From contig JAWZYV010014441.1 in the NCBI GenBank assembly GCA_038373885.1, forward strand, positions 30,650 through 94,649: a stretch of DNA of 64,000 nt, given 5' to 3'. Below the pieces are notes generated by a model. It was given only the letters and a program-made list of their open reading frames with translations, was not told where the DNA came from and did no database searches. How positions within the stretch are numbered: the first letter of the stretch is position 1; each line of letters starts with the position of its first letter. The DNA is from Cheiracanthium punctorium. Taxonomy: Eukaryota > Arthropoda > Arachnida > Araneae > Cheiracanthiidae. This document shows, in pieces, positions 44,614 to 55,797 of the stretch. Both the position numbers and the translations under genes were made by a program.

Positions 44614-44816
44614 CTTTGAAAACATAATAATCGTGAAAATTAAAGCTAATTAATTCTACCACACTGAAAGTCATACACGTGAGGAATTGAATGTTCACTC
44701 CTATATTTGTATTAGCTACTAGCGCCCTCTATCGGTGGTTTCATTTTTCCAAGCGGACAAGCCTTTGCTCGGCGTGAACAGGTCTGTTTCAGTATATAGG
44801 AGGTCTTGATCTTATC

Positions 44817-46505
44817 ATCTGTTGAATGAGCTTGCAAAATCGCTTGCACGTGGTTTTTTTTAATGCTGTGGATATATTTGTGAATTATTTAAGTATTTTT
44901 ATTAGTATTTTTCATCTCCCGCGTGTACAAGTACAGGGTAAGTGTAATATTTTCTATTATTTTAGTTACATAAAAGATGGTACCGTAATTCTAATTTGAT
45001 TTGCCTGATATACTTAAGGCTTCAAGCATATTAGCTCTTTCTTACATTTTTTCAATTTGCTTTAATTGAAAATAATTATGTGCTTCTTATATTTTCCACT
45101 TTTGATGTGTTGTAGTTTTAAGTATGATTTTTTTGTTATTGTTAATGTATGTTTTCCTGTATTTTGGTGTTTTGCAAAATTTTAAGTTGGTAAGCCAAAG
45201 AGTGTATTTTCCCTACTAGTGTAACTAAAAGCAATAGGCATTATCGGTAGAAGTATTCATGCAGTTTGTATACAAAAACTGGGGTTTGAGGGATTTCTCC
45301 TAATAGAAACTAAAGTCTGTATGGTATCTGTATTTCAGTAAATTCTAATTAAGATTAAATTTTCGCTTGCTAACTAATTTCATCCTACATAAAATAGTGT
45401 TGTGAATCTGGTAAATTGTTATAAGAAAATAAAATACTTTTAAAGCGTTTAATATCTTCAAATGTGTTATTTTGTTTTTAGTGTCAAAATAATATACCTA
45501 TTTCAGCATATGAGGATAAAAAGAAGTAATAAAAATGTGCTAGTTGGCCCGGGAAGTGGGGTTAATGTATTTTAAATCATTACTCTATTTTCCGGACTTG
45601 CTAGCCGTATAGATGCAAGAAATTTGCCGAGAGACCAGAAGATTTAGCAAGACGTGGCTTCACGTAGGTAAAAACCTTGTATTTTTTAGTTCAAGTAATA
45701 ATAACTTTTTGCAATTTAAACTATCTAAGTAGTTGAAAGATATTTATGTACATGCAGTATACAACTGTGCATGCAATATACTAAAACGGATCTTCAATTT
45801 TTATTTCCAATAGTTCAACTTTCTAACAATAGTATTACCCAGTCTAAAAGTTTATGCTAGTTATGCTCACCTTTCTATAAAATAGGTTAAGTACATACCT
45901 CTAAAAATATTAATGCATGTGTAAAATTACGCTTTCATAGTCAAACTGAAATTAGTGTTGCACATAAAAAATATTTAACTCGTATCCTATTGAAATTCTA
46001 TAAATCAAGTTATACTACTTGTGATATACAGTAAAAAGTTTTGTAGGATTACTAAAAGTGCAATTTTTCCCTCTAATTGATCTATAGAAAATATAAACTA
46101 GTATAATCGCTGCTTAAAATTTATCAAAAATGTGTTGGTAAGAAAAAATGTTTAGATAAATACTTTGAGTATTCATACATTTCGTATACAAAAACTTGAG
46201 TTTTTGGGGATATATGGTTAAAGTGGTTTTCTCGCAATAGAAAATAAGACTATATCATTATTTGTAAAATCTGTAGGTACTACAATCTTCCTATGGTATA
46301 ATTTTCTCACTTGCCTAACAGTAGATTAAATGTATTGATATCCTACTTTAATGTTAAACGAGTACTTAACAAAAATATGGTATGCAAAAAATTAGCTAAA
46401 AATTAAAACTCTTGATTAACATTTTTTTTTCCTTGATAAATTAAAAACATTTGATTAAAAAAATATTTGTTGTAAAATTACTTATTTAACTTAAAATTAA
46501 AGTTC
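44817..46505. other. AT-rich remainder of Polinton copy 2
   Basis: No gene seen. Just before the terminal repeat (46400-46470) a CCTTGATAAATTAAAAACA segment resembles the minisatellite of Polinton copy 1 at 9.0-9.9 kb. The polymerase gene expected here is absent. Confidence 0.4.
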
Positions 46506-47014
46506 GTAGGCCTCCTGGGGATGTTGTTCATTTCTTTGCTCCACATACTTTATTATTATTTAAAGAAACAAAAACAACAACGCATCCTCTGCGCTACGCC
46601 CTGTCTCCATTCATGCGAGGCTAGCGTGATGGGGAAAGGCACAGTAAAAATTTTTATTTGAAATGAGGCGGTAGATGTTCTACCGAGTGGCTGGTGGGTC
46701 CTCATTTAATTACAATATTTTTTATTGCAGGTTTAATTCATAAAGTATAGCTTATTTAAAATATAACAAAGTCCCTTATTTTCATTAGCGAATATATCAC
46801 AATCTGAAAATTTTTCCAAGTCCCCTTATTTGAAAAAAAAGGAAAAAAATTCTTATCAGTCCTTCGAACATCCGGTCTTAGCATCCGCTCCCCATCCGAT
46901 CTCAACATCCGGTCCGACCACGCCCCCTTCCCCGCTCAGCCTGGGGAACGCACCGGACAGCACAGCAGAAATAACATGGCACCGCATGGGCAGAACGAAC
47001 ATTTATCTACTACT
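46506..47014 (+). repeat. right terminal repeat of Polinton copy 2
   Basis: It matches 36047-36610 over its length with several small indels. It ends ATCTACTACT at 47014, followed by GAAACC and a reverse-oriented gypsy LTR fragment. Confidence 0.75.
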
Positions 47015-47181
47015 GAAACCCCATAGAAAAACAAAGGGGGAACCGAAACCTACGTTTATTAGGTTCCAGTTGACCGATTTTCATGCAACAAAAAGCAAAA
47101 TTTAACTATTTGAAGCTTAGTATACGAATTTTAAACTATTTTAAGCACCAGAACAGCGGGTTGCCCCGAAAATTCGTAACA
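47015..47181 (-). repeat. gypsy LTR fragment, first ~167 bp, inverted
   Basis: Read on the minus strand from 47181 it begins TGTTACGAATTTTCGGGGCA and follows the gypsy LTR to about base 167. There it is cut by the Polinton terminus. The rest of this LTR type appears at 51979-52835. Confidence 0.85.
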
Positions 47182-47458
47182 ATATATTATTGACACACAT
47201 TTTAAAGAGCATTATTATGCCGTATATTTTTGCTTTCTTTCCAACAATTACGTCCTTTCGTTGAAAGTCATTTTAAATTGAACATTGTGTTTGCATTATT
47301 TCCAACAATTATGTCCCTTTATTGAAAGTAATTTTAAATAAAGGTTTAGTCCACTGTTTCAAAGTATATTATTGACACACTTTCTTAAAGAGCATTGTTA
47401 TACCGTGTATTTCTGTATTATTTCCTACAATTAACGTCCCTTTGTTGAAAGTCATTTT
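47182..47458. repeat. repeat R, ~180-bp units flanking the LTR fragment
   Basis: One and a half units share TATTATTGACACAC, AAAGAGCATT, TATTTCC-ACAATTA and GTTGAAAGTCATTTT. The same sequence in reverse orientation follows the other LTR fragment at 52836. Confidence 0.8.
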
Positions 47459-47802
47459 GTAAGACGACACGAACTCCGAAAATGACAGACGAGACTCTCA
47501 TCTCACTTACACAAAAAACAATTTATTAAAAAAAATAAACACTGCACGGATTACACATAAAAGAACAACAGCTCTCGCTCACTCCATCTTAGCCTTGCTA
47601 CTCATCTACGAACTCAAACGATTCCCTGGCGGAAGCGTCACTGCTTTGATTTTGCCGCTGCAGTCCTGGAGTTTGGCTGCTCAGGTGGGGAACACCTGTT
47701 ACAGACTCTCCCTGGCCACGATGACGTCCCGGCGAGTGGCCAGATGAGCTGGATGGTAACTAAGTCTCTCTTTTGGCACTTCGACGAACAGTCTTTGGAG
47801 GG

Positions 47803-50192
47803 CTACTCTTGGGAGGTCGTCCCCTCTTCCTTAGGGGTTACAGGCACAACATCAGAAAGAGGAGTTTCATTGAAAGGGGTGAGAGCAGAAGTGTGGTATG
47901 TGCCAAGCAGGATATCCGGCGCTTCCGGGTTAGCAACTTCATAGGTTGTAGGGGAGCGTTGAGTAATCACAATATAGGGGCCATCCCTACAGGGTTGAAA
48001 CTTAGCTGTTTTCTTTTTCGCTTTATTGCTTAAACGATGTAAATTTACCCATACTTTATCACCTGGCTCATACCTATGTGCCCTTCTTCTACTCTCATCG
48101 GCATACTTTTTGCCATGGTCTTGCTTCTTTTCTACAAGATCTTTGATCTCGTTTGAGATCCGGGCGAATTTCTTCAGATAAGGTGTAATTTCAGCGATGA
48201 AATTATCGTTGTCAATCACCGCTCTTACATCATGTTGCACGTCATCAATTGTTCGTAATTCTCTTCCGAATTGGAGAAATGCAGCTGTGTGATTTGTTGT
48301 ATCACACTTTGACGTATTCATTGCAAAACGGATGGTCACAAGTGGAACATACGTCATGGTCAGATAAGACCATGACGTATGTTCCTCACCAACAAGTATT
48401 GCTAGTTTTGGTTTTAGATCCCGATTCTTTCTTTCAACTGGATTGGCCTGGGCCCAATAGACGGGTGTAAAGACTTGGTACACTTCGAGTAGGTAACACA
48501 GTTGCTGCAGGACAGCACTTGTGAATTGTGGGCCATTATCACTCATGACACTCTTTCGCCGTCGCCTCTTTCAGAGCAAAAAGTTCTACCCATTTTGTCG
48601 AAGTATCTTCTACGATGAAAATCCACTTCTTTCCATCTGCAGTCTCTGTTAAGGGACCAAAGAGATCTATGGCGAGTGTTTCGAAGCGTTGGGCATAAGC
48701 GGGAGTTCTCAATAAACCTGCAGGTTTCTGATTGCTTGGCTTAAATCTGCTACACTCGGCACAATTTTTGACGTAATCGGTAATAAACTTCCGCATTACA
48801 GGGAAGTAATATCGCAAGGCCACTTTGTAGAAGGTGCCCTCGGCTCCGTAGTGGCCGGCGGTTGGGGAATCGTGGTACTCCTTTAGCACTCTCGGTCGTT
48901 CATGGATAGGGACGACTAGTTGAGCCTCCTCGGCTTCAGAGTCTGGTGCATACCTGTAAAGGATTCCCTGGGACATCAAATATCCCCGCTGTGTCCAGTT
49001 GGCATAATTTTCATCTGTAGTGTTACTCTCGAAACAGTCTATTATCTTTTTCAGATCTGGATCCCTGAATTGCTGCTCCCGGATGTCACTTGGCTTCCGG
49101 ACTGGGAGGTCAATGGCAACCGCACAAATCTCACCCGATGGCTCCTTGTGTTCACATGCAGGACGTGATAGCAAGTCTGCAATAACGTTGGCTTTTCCTG
49201 GCAAGTAGTCGACTTTCAAGTTGTACGACTGAATCTGTAGGGCCCATCTTGCTAAACTGCCGGTTGGCGATTTTAGACTTAATAACCATTTCAAGGGCTG
49301 GTGGTCAGTAATCACCGTGATCTCTGTTCCTTCCACGTATCCCCTGAATTTCTCTAATGCCCAAACAACTGCTAGGGCCTCACTTTACGTTATGAAATAG
49401 TTCTTTTCAGCTGGTAATAGAAGTCGGCTGGCATATTCGAGCGGGTGTTCCTCTGGACCTTGTCCTTGGGTAAGGACAGCTCCCAGAACATAGCCGGATG
49501 CATCCGCCCTTATGACAAAAGGCTTTGATTCGTCCACTTGACTCAACACTGGCGGTGAGATCAACTTCTTTTTCAGGGTTTCAAAGGCCTGTTGTTCATC
49601 CTCCCCCCACTTCCACGTGACTCGCTTCCTGGTCAATTGACTCAAAGGTCTCGAGAGGTCTGCGAATTGGGGAATGAATCTGCGGTACCAACTACAGGTC
49701 TGTAGGAAACTTTGAACCTGCTTTACGGACTTCGGGGGAGGAATTCGGGCAATTGCCTCCACTTTAGCCGGGTCCACTTCTATTCCTTTGCTTGTAATGA
49801 AATGTCCTAAATACTTAACTTTATGGCAAGCAAAGTGGCACTCAGCACGGTTTGCATGTAACTTTTGGAGTCTCTCAAAAATCACCGTAAGTCCTCTATG
49901 TGTTCCTCGACGGTCGAAGACAACACAATGATGTCATCCAGGTATACAAGCGTATTGACCTTCAGACCATTTCTGAAAAGATCCATTAACCGCTGGAAGG
50001 TCGCTGGCGCTGTCTTTCAAGCCAAAAAAAGGCATCTGGTGAACCGGTAGACCCCCATACTTGGGCAGGACAAAAAGCCGTTTTTATCCTTGTCCGGAGG
50101 AAAATATCAATTTGTACTTGATGGTACCCCGACTTCAAATCTATAGTTTGACCATATAGGCAGTCTGGTTGGGCTTTATGCAGCAAAATCAT
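47803..50192 (-). pseudogene. gypsy-2 pol: RT, RNase H, integrase
   Basis: From high to low coordinates: RT fragment with IDLKSGYHQVQID (near 50.1 kb); catalytic VYLDDIIVL near 49.94 kb; connection and RNase H start (VKYLGHFITSKG, FVIRADASG) in 49385-49885; RNase H end and integrase H2C2 (TDHQPLKW, HDSPTAGHYG, CAECSRF) in 48539-49336; integrase core with IDLFGPL, SDNGPQFTS and NPVERKNRD. The last frame ends at 47803 after a GPY-type module (RDGPYIVI). Several frameshifts separate these blocks. Motifs and sequence differ from the gypsy family at 1-2287 and 17829-35985. Confidence 0.88.
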
Positions 50193-51625
50193 CCAATGCG
50201 TGGCAATGGATATGGGTCAGGCTTCGTGATAGAGTTTAACTTGCGAAAGTCTACCACATAATCTAAAACTCTCCATATTGGTTTCGGGATCAAGACTACA
50301 GGTGCTTGCGTATGGGATGAATCGCACTCTTTCTATGGTTTCCATGCCGCAAGCAAGGGCATCGATTTCCTTCTTAAAGAACTACCGTCTCTCCTCGGCA
50401 GGCGGAGATAGTCGGTAAGGAATAGTAGCCACGGGAGGGGCATTTCCTGTCTCGATACTATGATTCTATAAAGGGAAGTCGGGCCTCTTCCCCCGGCCGG
50501 AACGTATCTTCATGTTCTATCAATAGAGCATCAAGTTGTTTCCTTTTTGAACCCCCACTGGCCTCTGTCAGGTTGTTCACACTTCATCTCGCATCGGATG
50601 TTTGAAGGTCACACTTTGGGGTAGTGGATGAGTCTTTTTCTTCTGCAAAACCCGATGCCTCTCTTGTTTTGGGGCCATATTGACTTTTTTCTTTGAGACC
50701 AGTGTCGGTCTCGTTCCTCTGCAAAAGGAAGGTATTTTGTAGCCTTCGACGAAGAGGAAACCGCTTTCTTGGGTTGTCCCTGTACTACCAATTTTTGGTC
50801 TCCTAAAGTTTAAACACCACTTTAGCTTTCTTTCAAGAAGTACTGTCGAGTAGGGTACTGATTTCCTTTTAGCCTCTGGGAGAGCAATAAGATTTCATTC
50901 TTGAAAGTACGTCCTTCGAGTTGTATTGTCACTTTGTAGTGTAACGTCTTTGTCAGTCTGGCTACCATCGCAGAGTCATCCGTAGATTGGATTTTGAAAC
51001 AGGACCTTGATTCCTAGGATTTGTATCCTTCACATACTACTGGGGCTTGCTCCACTGGTCTGGGCAGCGGGGCCTACTAACCTATTACTGATAACCAGCA
51101 GGACTGCGGTGGGTTTCCGAGGAGGACAGGCTCTGGAGGTTGAAGTGATGTGCCACAGTTGGCGGGAGGCAAGCATTTGTCGTTGTTGGAGAGCAAACCT
51201 GGACACGTTACTCGGCACTCCTAGCTGACCGCAACCATATGTCGGGCTGGAACCTCCTGTTTTCCACCAGCGTTGAGTTTTTCGGATGTTAGGCAGGTTG
51301 ACTTGCCGGTTTCTTGTTTAAGTCGATTTCTTGAAGATTTCCTCTGTAGACGGGGAAGGGGGTATCTTTGCGCATGTTGGGGCTTGGATTTTTTTGAGGC
51401 TTAGTCTGAGTTAACGTAAGAGCCACGCTTTTCCACAAGTTCCTAAGGGAGGTGTTCAGATCGGGCATGAGGTCAGAACGGTGTTCTTTCACTTCGGGGC
51501 AACTCGTCGTTTTATTTGGACTGTGAGGTACAAGATGTCTAATTCTTGTAACCATCCAGCTAAGTCGCCATCTAATTCTAAGTAGCGTCTCGCCAGGTGC
51601 AGGTAGGGAGTCTTGCGGGGAGATG
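50193..51625 (-). other. degraded gypsy-2 gag/protease region, indel-rich
   Basis: By position this should encode gag, zinc knuckle and protease. Only hints remain, such as CGQLG near 51.22 kb on the minus strand. Coding frames are broken every few dozen bases. The same texture continues to 52.8 kb, where known repeats can be seen to carry many indels. Confidence 0.45.
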
Positions 51626-51629
51626 AGAA

Positions 51630-51978
51630 TAGGTATAATTCATAACAGGAATAGCTTCTTTAAAATATAACAGAAGTCCGCTTATTTTCACCCTTACGAA
51701 CTATATCACAATCTGAATAATTTTGCCAAGTACTCCTTAGTTGCCCACATTGTTTAACGTCTGAGTACATTAGACAAGCCGCTAAGAGCAACAAAAGGAA
51801 AACAAAATTCTATATACAGTCACCTTCGAACATCGGCCTTAACATCCCGCTCCCCATCCGATCTCTAACACTCCGTGCCGCCACGCCCGCCTTCACCGCT
51901 TACCTGGGGACGCACCGGACAGCTCATGCAGCCTTACATGGCACCGGCCTGGGCAGAACGAACATATTATCTACTACT
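51630..51978 (+). repeat. third Polinton terminal repeat, truncated and degraded
   Basis: It aligns with the inner two thirds of 46506-47014 (AATTCATAAC, ATATCACAATCTGAA, CTCCCCATCCGATCTC, GGGCAGAACGAACAT) with frequent small indels. It ends ATCTACTACT at 51978, followed by GGTTCC and LTR sequence. Confidence 0.75.
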
Positions 51979-52835
51979 GGTTCCAGAAATTCCTCGAGAA
52001 TATTGGTCGCGAGCCCGCGTACCTTCACTTTTGGGGACATATTATTGGCGCTCCATGAGGGTAGATATATGCCAAAGTCGGCAAGCTTGGCGACATTTAG
52101 GTCATCTTAGGGCGAATTTCCCCAATGGCAGGACGGATGGTTTTTTCCGGCATTAAAAACGCGTAATAACCTACAGTTTCATCGATCTGACTAATCGGCC
52201 TTCCCGCTTTAATGTAGAGATCTTCGAGAAACTAAACTTTTCTCGAAGCCGCCTCGCACTTCTACCTACTCCCTATACTACCAGAGTGCGCTGTTCTGAG
52301 GAGTTCGAGTTTGTGAGTTAGCTCCGCGCCAGGTGAGGAGGTGACTCCTGACGAGATCTGAGCTCGAGAGCTGCCCATGTATATGCGCTTATGCACTGTG
52401 GTTAGAAGACCGCCCGGGATGTGTTAGTTCCGCGTTGCGTATTCGAGCAGCTGTTTTTACAGTGCTGTGTGTACATATCATGATTGCATGCGTCTTGACG
52501 GACTGTTATGAGTTATCCCTCGAAACTTTCCACTGAAATTTTTGCCTGGATGTGATCTTGTTTATGTCTCGAATTACAGAATATGAGTGATAAGCTTCGG
52601 TACTGCATGGTCCTCTTTTTAGTTTAATTCTGATTAGAACGAGCGTACTGGCCGTTCCGTGCCTTGGAATTTTGTAAAGCTTGACCTTTTAGACTGAATC
52701 GTTCATGAGTTCTAGATGCCTATAGCGAGTTGTGGTGCATCCAGACAAGTGACGTTTTTACTAGAGACTTCTAAACACCATCTGGACATTAGAACGATGA
52801 ACCTCGGAAATAAGCCAGGAGTGTTCTGCAAGACA
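51979..52835 (+). repeat. gypsy LTR fragment, from ~base 168 to its end
   Basis: It aligns with the rest of the gypsy LTR (CGAGAATATT, GCAAGCTTGGCGACATTT, CGTAATAACCTA, AGACAAGTGACGTTTTTACT) and ends near 52835 (AAGACA for CAACA). It is much more indel-rich than the other LTRs. Confidence 0.8.
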
Positions 52836-53110
52836 ATACTTTGAAACAGTGGACTAACCTTTATTTTAAAAAGACTTTCAACAAAGGGGCGTTTTATTTT
52901 TTTGGAAATAATGCAGAAATACACGGGATAACATGCCGTTAAAATGTGTCAAAAGGACTAGATCAAAGGGTTATGTTAAAAAGCCTTTGAAAAAGGGACA
53001 TTAACCCTTTTACTTAAGGCAAAAAAAACGGTATAACTATGCTTTTTTAAAATCCGTCAAAAAATTATTTTAAACAATGGGCAACTTTTTAAAAAAAGAC
53101 ATTAAACAGT
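52836..53110. repeat. repeat R, second site
   Basis: ATACTTTGAAACAGTGGACT, GACTTTCAACAAAGG and GGAAATAATGCAGAAATACA are the reverse complement of repeat R at 47182-47458. The unit becomes diverged after about 52960. Confidence 0.75.
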
Positions 53111-53460
53111 GGAAGTAATTGTTTTAAATATATGTAAAAATACGGTTTAAAAATGTTAACACTGAAATTATGAATACCTTTCATGTATTAGCGTAAATAT
53201 TCAGAAGGACACTCAAAAAAATTCTATTTCATTACGGTCTTTTTTAAAAACTGAAGAATCTATTTTTTTTTTAATTGATAGAGGCTATTTTCTCCTGATA
53301 TATAAGTAACTTTTATCATATATATACAATTTTTCAGGTGTCTCATAGAAATACATAAAAATTTGGGAAAACCTTAACATTGACCCAATTCTAAAAAAAA
53401 ATTTCCAGATAGAAAGCTGTACTATTTCCCGTATCATAAGCAAAGTTCATGCATATAGCA

Positions 53461-53874
53461 CAGAGGTTTTCCCCAAAAGGGTGCGCGAGCCTTGCCAGGG
53501 GTCCGTGGAGATAATCAACAAAAATCTAACATTTGTTGGGTATAATCAAAAAATTTTCTCTGAACTGCTATCCCCCCAAAAAAGTTACCCAAACCGGACC
53601 GGTGGGGGGAAACAAAAAATTTTTGTTCAATTTTTTGAGAGTTCAGTGTCCAGTCGTCTTCTTTTCAAAACAGGAGGGGGGGTGGGGGGCAAAATTCTAT
53701 ATTGCTTTTCCAAAAAAATATTTTCTTGATGGTTAGCCTTATAAGCACAAAAGAAATAAAAAAAATGCATCCAAACTGTTTCTTTCTAAACTTATTTTGC
53801 TGTAAAGGAACCCTGCCGCGAAATGTTTTTCATCTTACAAGGGTGCGCGGCGAAAAAAATTTGGGGAAACCCTG
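53461..53874. mobile_element. hAT-type non-autonomous element (414 bp)
   Basis: The left end CAGAGGTTTTCCCCAAA and the right end, complement of CAGGGTTTCCCCAAA, are flanked by ATATAGCA (53453-53460) and ACATAGCA (53875-53882), an 8-bp duplication with one change. No gene inside. Confidence 0.8.
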
Positions 53875-55797
53875 ACATAGCATAAATTTTTTCTTTTACA
53901 GAAATTGTCCAAATATTTCAAATGAAATCCCCTTAGGGGTATTACTCTAACTACTGAATCGATTCCCAAACTTTTATCACCCAAAAAAAAACAACTATTC
54001 CCGAAATTATACACTGCCTTTCAAAGCAGGTATATGCAGATGGAGATATATACATATTTCATAATTTTTTTTTCAGAGATTCTCATAAGGATTATATTAC
54101 GCTCTGTGGGCATTTTGTGTAACTACAGAACTGATTTTTAAACTTTTTTTACTAATAGAAAGATACAAATATTCTTGATTATTATTATTATAGACAGCAT
54201 TTAATGTATGCAGCGTAAATAATTCTTTTAGAACATGCCCCCACAAAAATTCACAAAACTAAAATATATTCACTAGACTAGAGTTAACTAGTAGAAGTGC
54301 AGGGAGAACAAATCCATACGAAATTACATAGATGACAGAGATCCCTGGAATTCCTAATCAGACCCGATTCCCTCCACATAACTTTCAGAGATGGAGAAAA
54401 CTGCACTTATTCCTGAGTATTACAGGCTATCTTTCATGCATATATTACAAATTTACACGGATACTCATAAAAATACATTCTGCTCTAAGGGCATCTATGT
54501 AACCACTGAATCGATTCTAAAAAAGAGTTTCAGTGATAGAAAGCTACACTATTTCTAAGTAACATAGCTAAAATTGCATGCATGTATCACAAATAATTGT
54601 TTTTACAGGGACACTCACATATGATTTACATGGCGATCTATTTGTATGTCTGAAACTACGGAATCAATTCTGAAAATTTTTTCACGCTATCACACTATTC
54701 CTGATTTGGAAGCGACACTATTCGTGGAGTATTAAATAGGCTGTCTTTCTATGTATATAGCTCAAATAGTTCTTTTGTGACAGGGGCACTTAAAATTATT
54801 CTAATGCAGTTCAAATCTACGGCGATCTCGGTAACTACTGAAACGATTCTAAAACATTTTCACTGATATAAAACTGTATTAATTCCTGCGTAATTTACAC
54901 GGGCATTTCTGAAATTACTGAGCCGTTTCTACAACTTTTTTCACTGATGGAAATCTACACTATTCCTGAGTAGTTACAGGCTACTTTTTGTGCATATTGT
55001 ATAAATAGCTGGTTTTACAGGTGAGACTCATAGACAATGACATTACGTTCTATAGGGTATCTCTGTAACTATTGAACCGATACGAAAACTTTCTTCACTG
55101 ATTGAAAGCTGCTCTATTCCTGAGTATTTATAGGCTAATTTTCATCCATATAACATAAATATAGCTCTTTTACAGGGACACTTTAAAATAATTCTAATAC
55201 ATCATGCTCTATCGGTATCTCTGTAACTACTAGACGGGTTTCTTGAACTTTTTCACTGATTGAAAGCTACACTATTTCTGAGTATTATAGGCTACCTTTT
55301 ATGCCGTACATCACAAATAGTTCTTTTACAGGGACACTTAAAATAATTCTAATACATCATGCTCTATCGGTATCTGTAACTACTAGACGGGTTCTTGAAC
55401 TTTTTCACTGATTGAAAGCTACACTATTTCTGAGTATTATAGGCTACCTTTTATGCGTACATCATAAAATAGTTCTTTTACAGGGACACTCATAAGAATT
55501 ACATTAAGCTCCATTTGTATCTCTCTAATGTCAGAGCCGATTCTAAAACATTTTCGCTGAGAAAAAGCTACACTATTTCTTGAATAATATAGGCTACCTT
55601 TCTAGCACAGATCACAATTTTACAGGGACACTACTCATAAGAATTACATTATTCTTGATTGCCATCTATGTAACCACTGAGCCGAGTCTAAATATTTTGT
55701 CACTATTAGAAATCTACCCTGTCCTGAGTAACACCTAAAATTTATGCACAAATAGTTCTTTTACTGGAACACTCAAAATAATTCTAATACATTACGC

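Larger units (their letters stand above)
41921..44808 (-). mobile_element. P-element-like DNA transposon with THAP remnant
   Basis: The ends are inverted repeats of about 32 bp (CAAGACCTCCTATATACT, then AACAGACCTGTTCA) flanked by the perfect 8-bp duplication ATCTTATC (41913-41920 and 44809-44816). The length of 2888 bp, long terminal repeats, 8-bp duplication and a THAP-like exon near the right end fit the P superfamily. No full transposase is left. A hAT-like origin is the alternative given the same duplication length. It is inserted in Polinton copy 2. Confidence 0.8.
37915..47014 (+). mobile_element. Polinton copy 2, decayed and deleted
   Basis: It is identified by a second AlkB-PC4-like gene (38908-40479) in the same orientation as in copy 1, and by the same right terminal repeat (46506-47014) ending ACTACT inside a gypsy LTR fragment. 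The left boundary is not defined; 37915 is simply the end of the foldback. No capsid or polymerase coding is recognisable. A P-element-like transposon occupies 41921-44808. Confidence 0.6.
47459..51625 (-). mobile_element. second gypsy family, minus strand, partly degraded
   Basis: Pol is recognisable from about 50.2 kb down to 47.8 kb on the minus strand, with RT, RNase H and integrase. The low-coordinate boundary is placed at TGTAAGACGAC (47459) because repeat R ends there. On the minus strand AATAAA-type sequence and TCTTACA follow the integrase, as expected for a 3' LTR. No second LTR is recognisable at the other end, which is degraded and abuts a Polinton terminal repeat. Confidence 0.7.
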
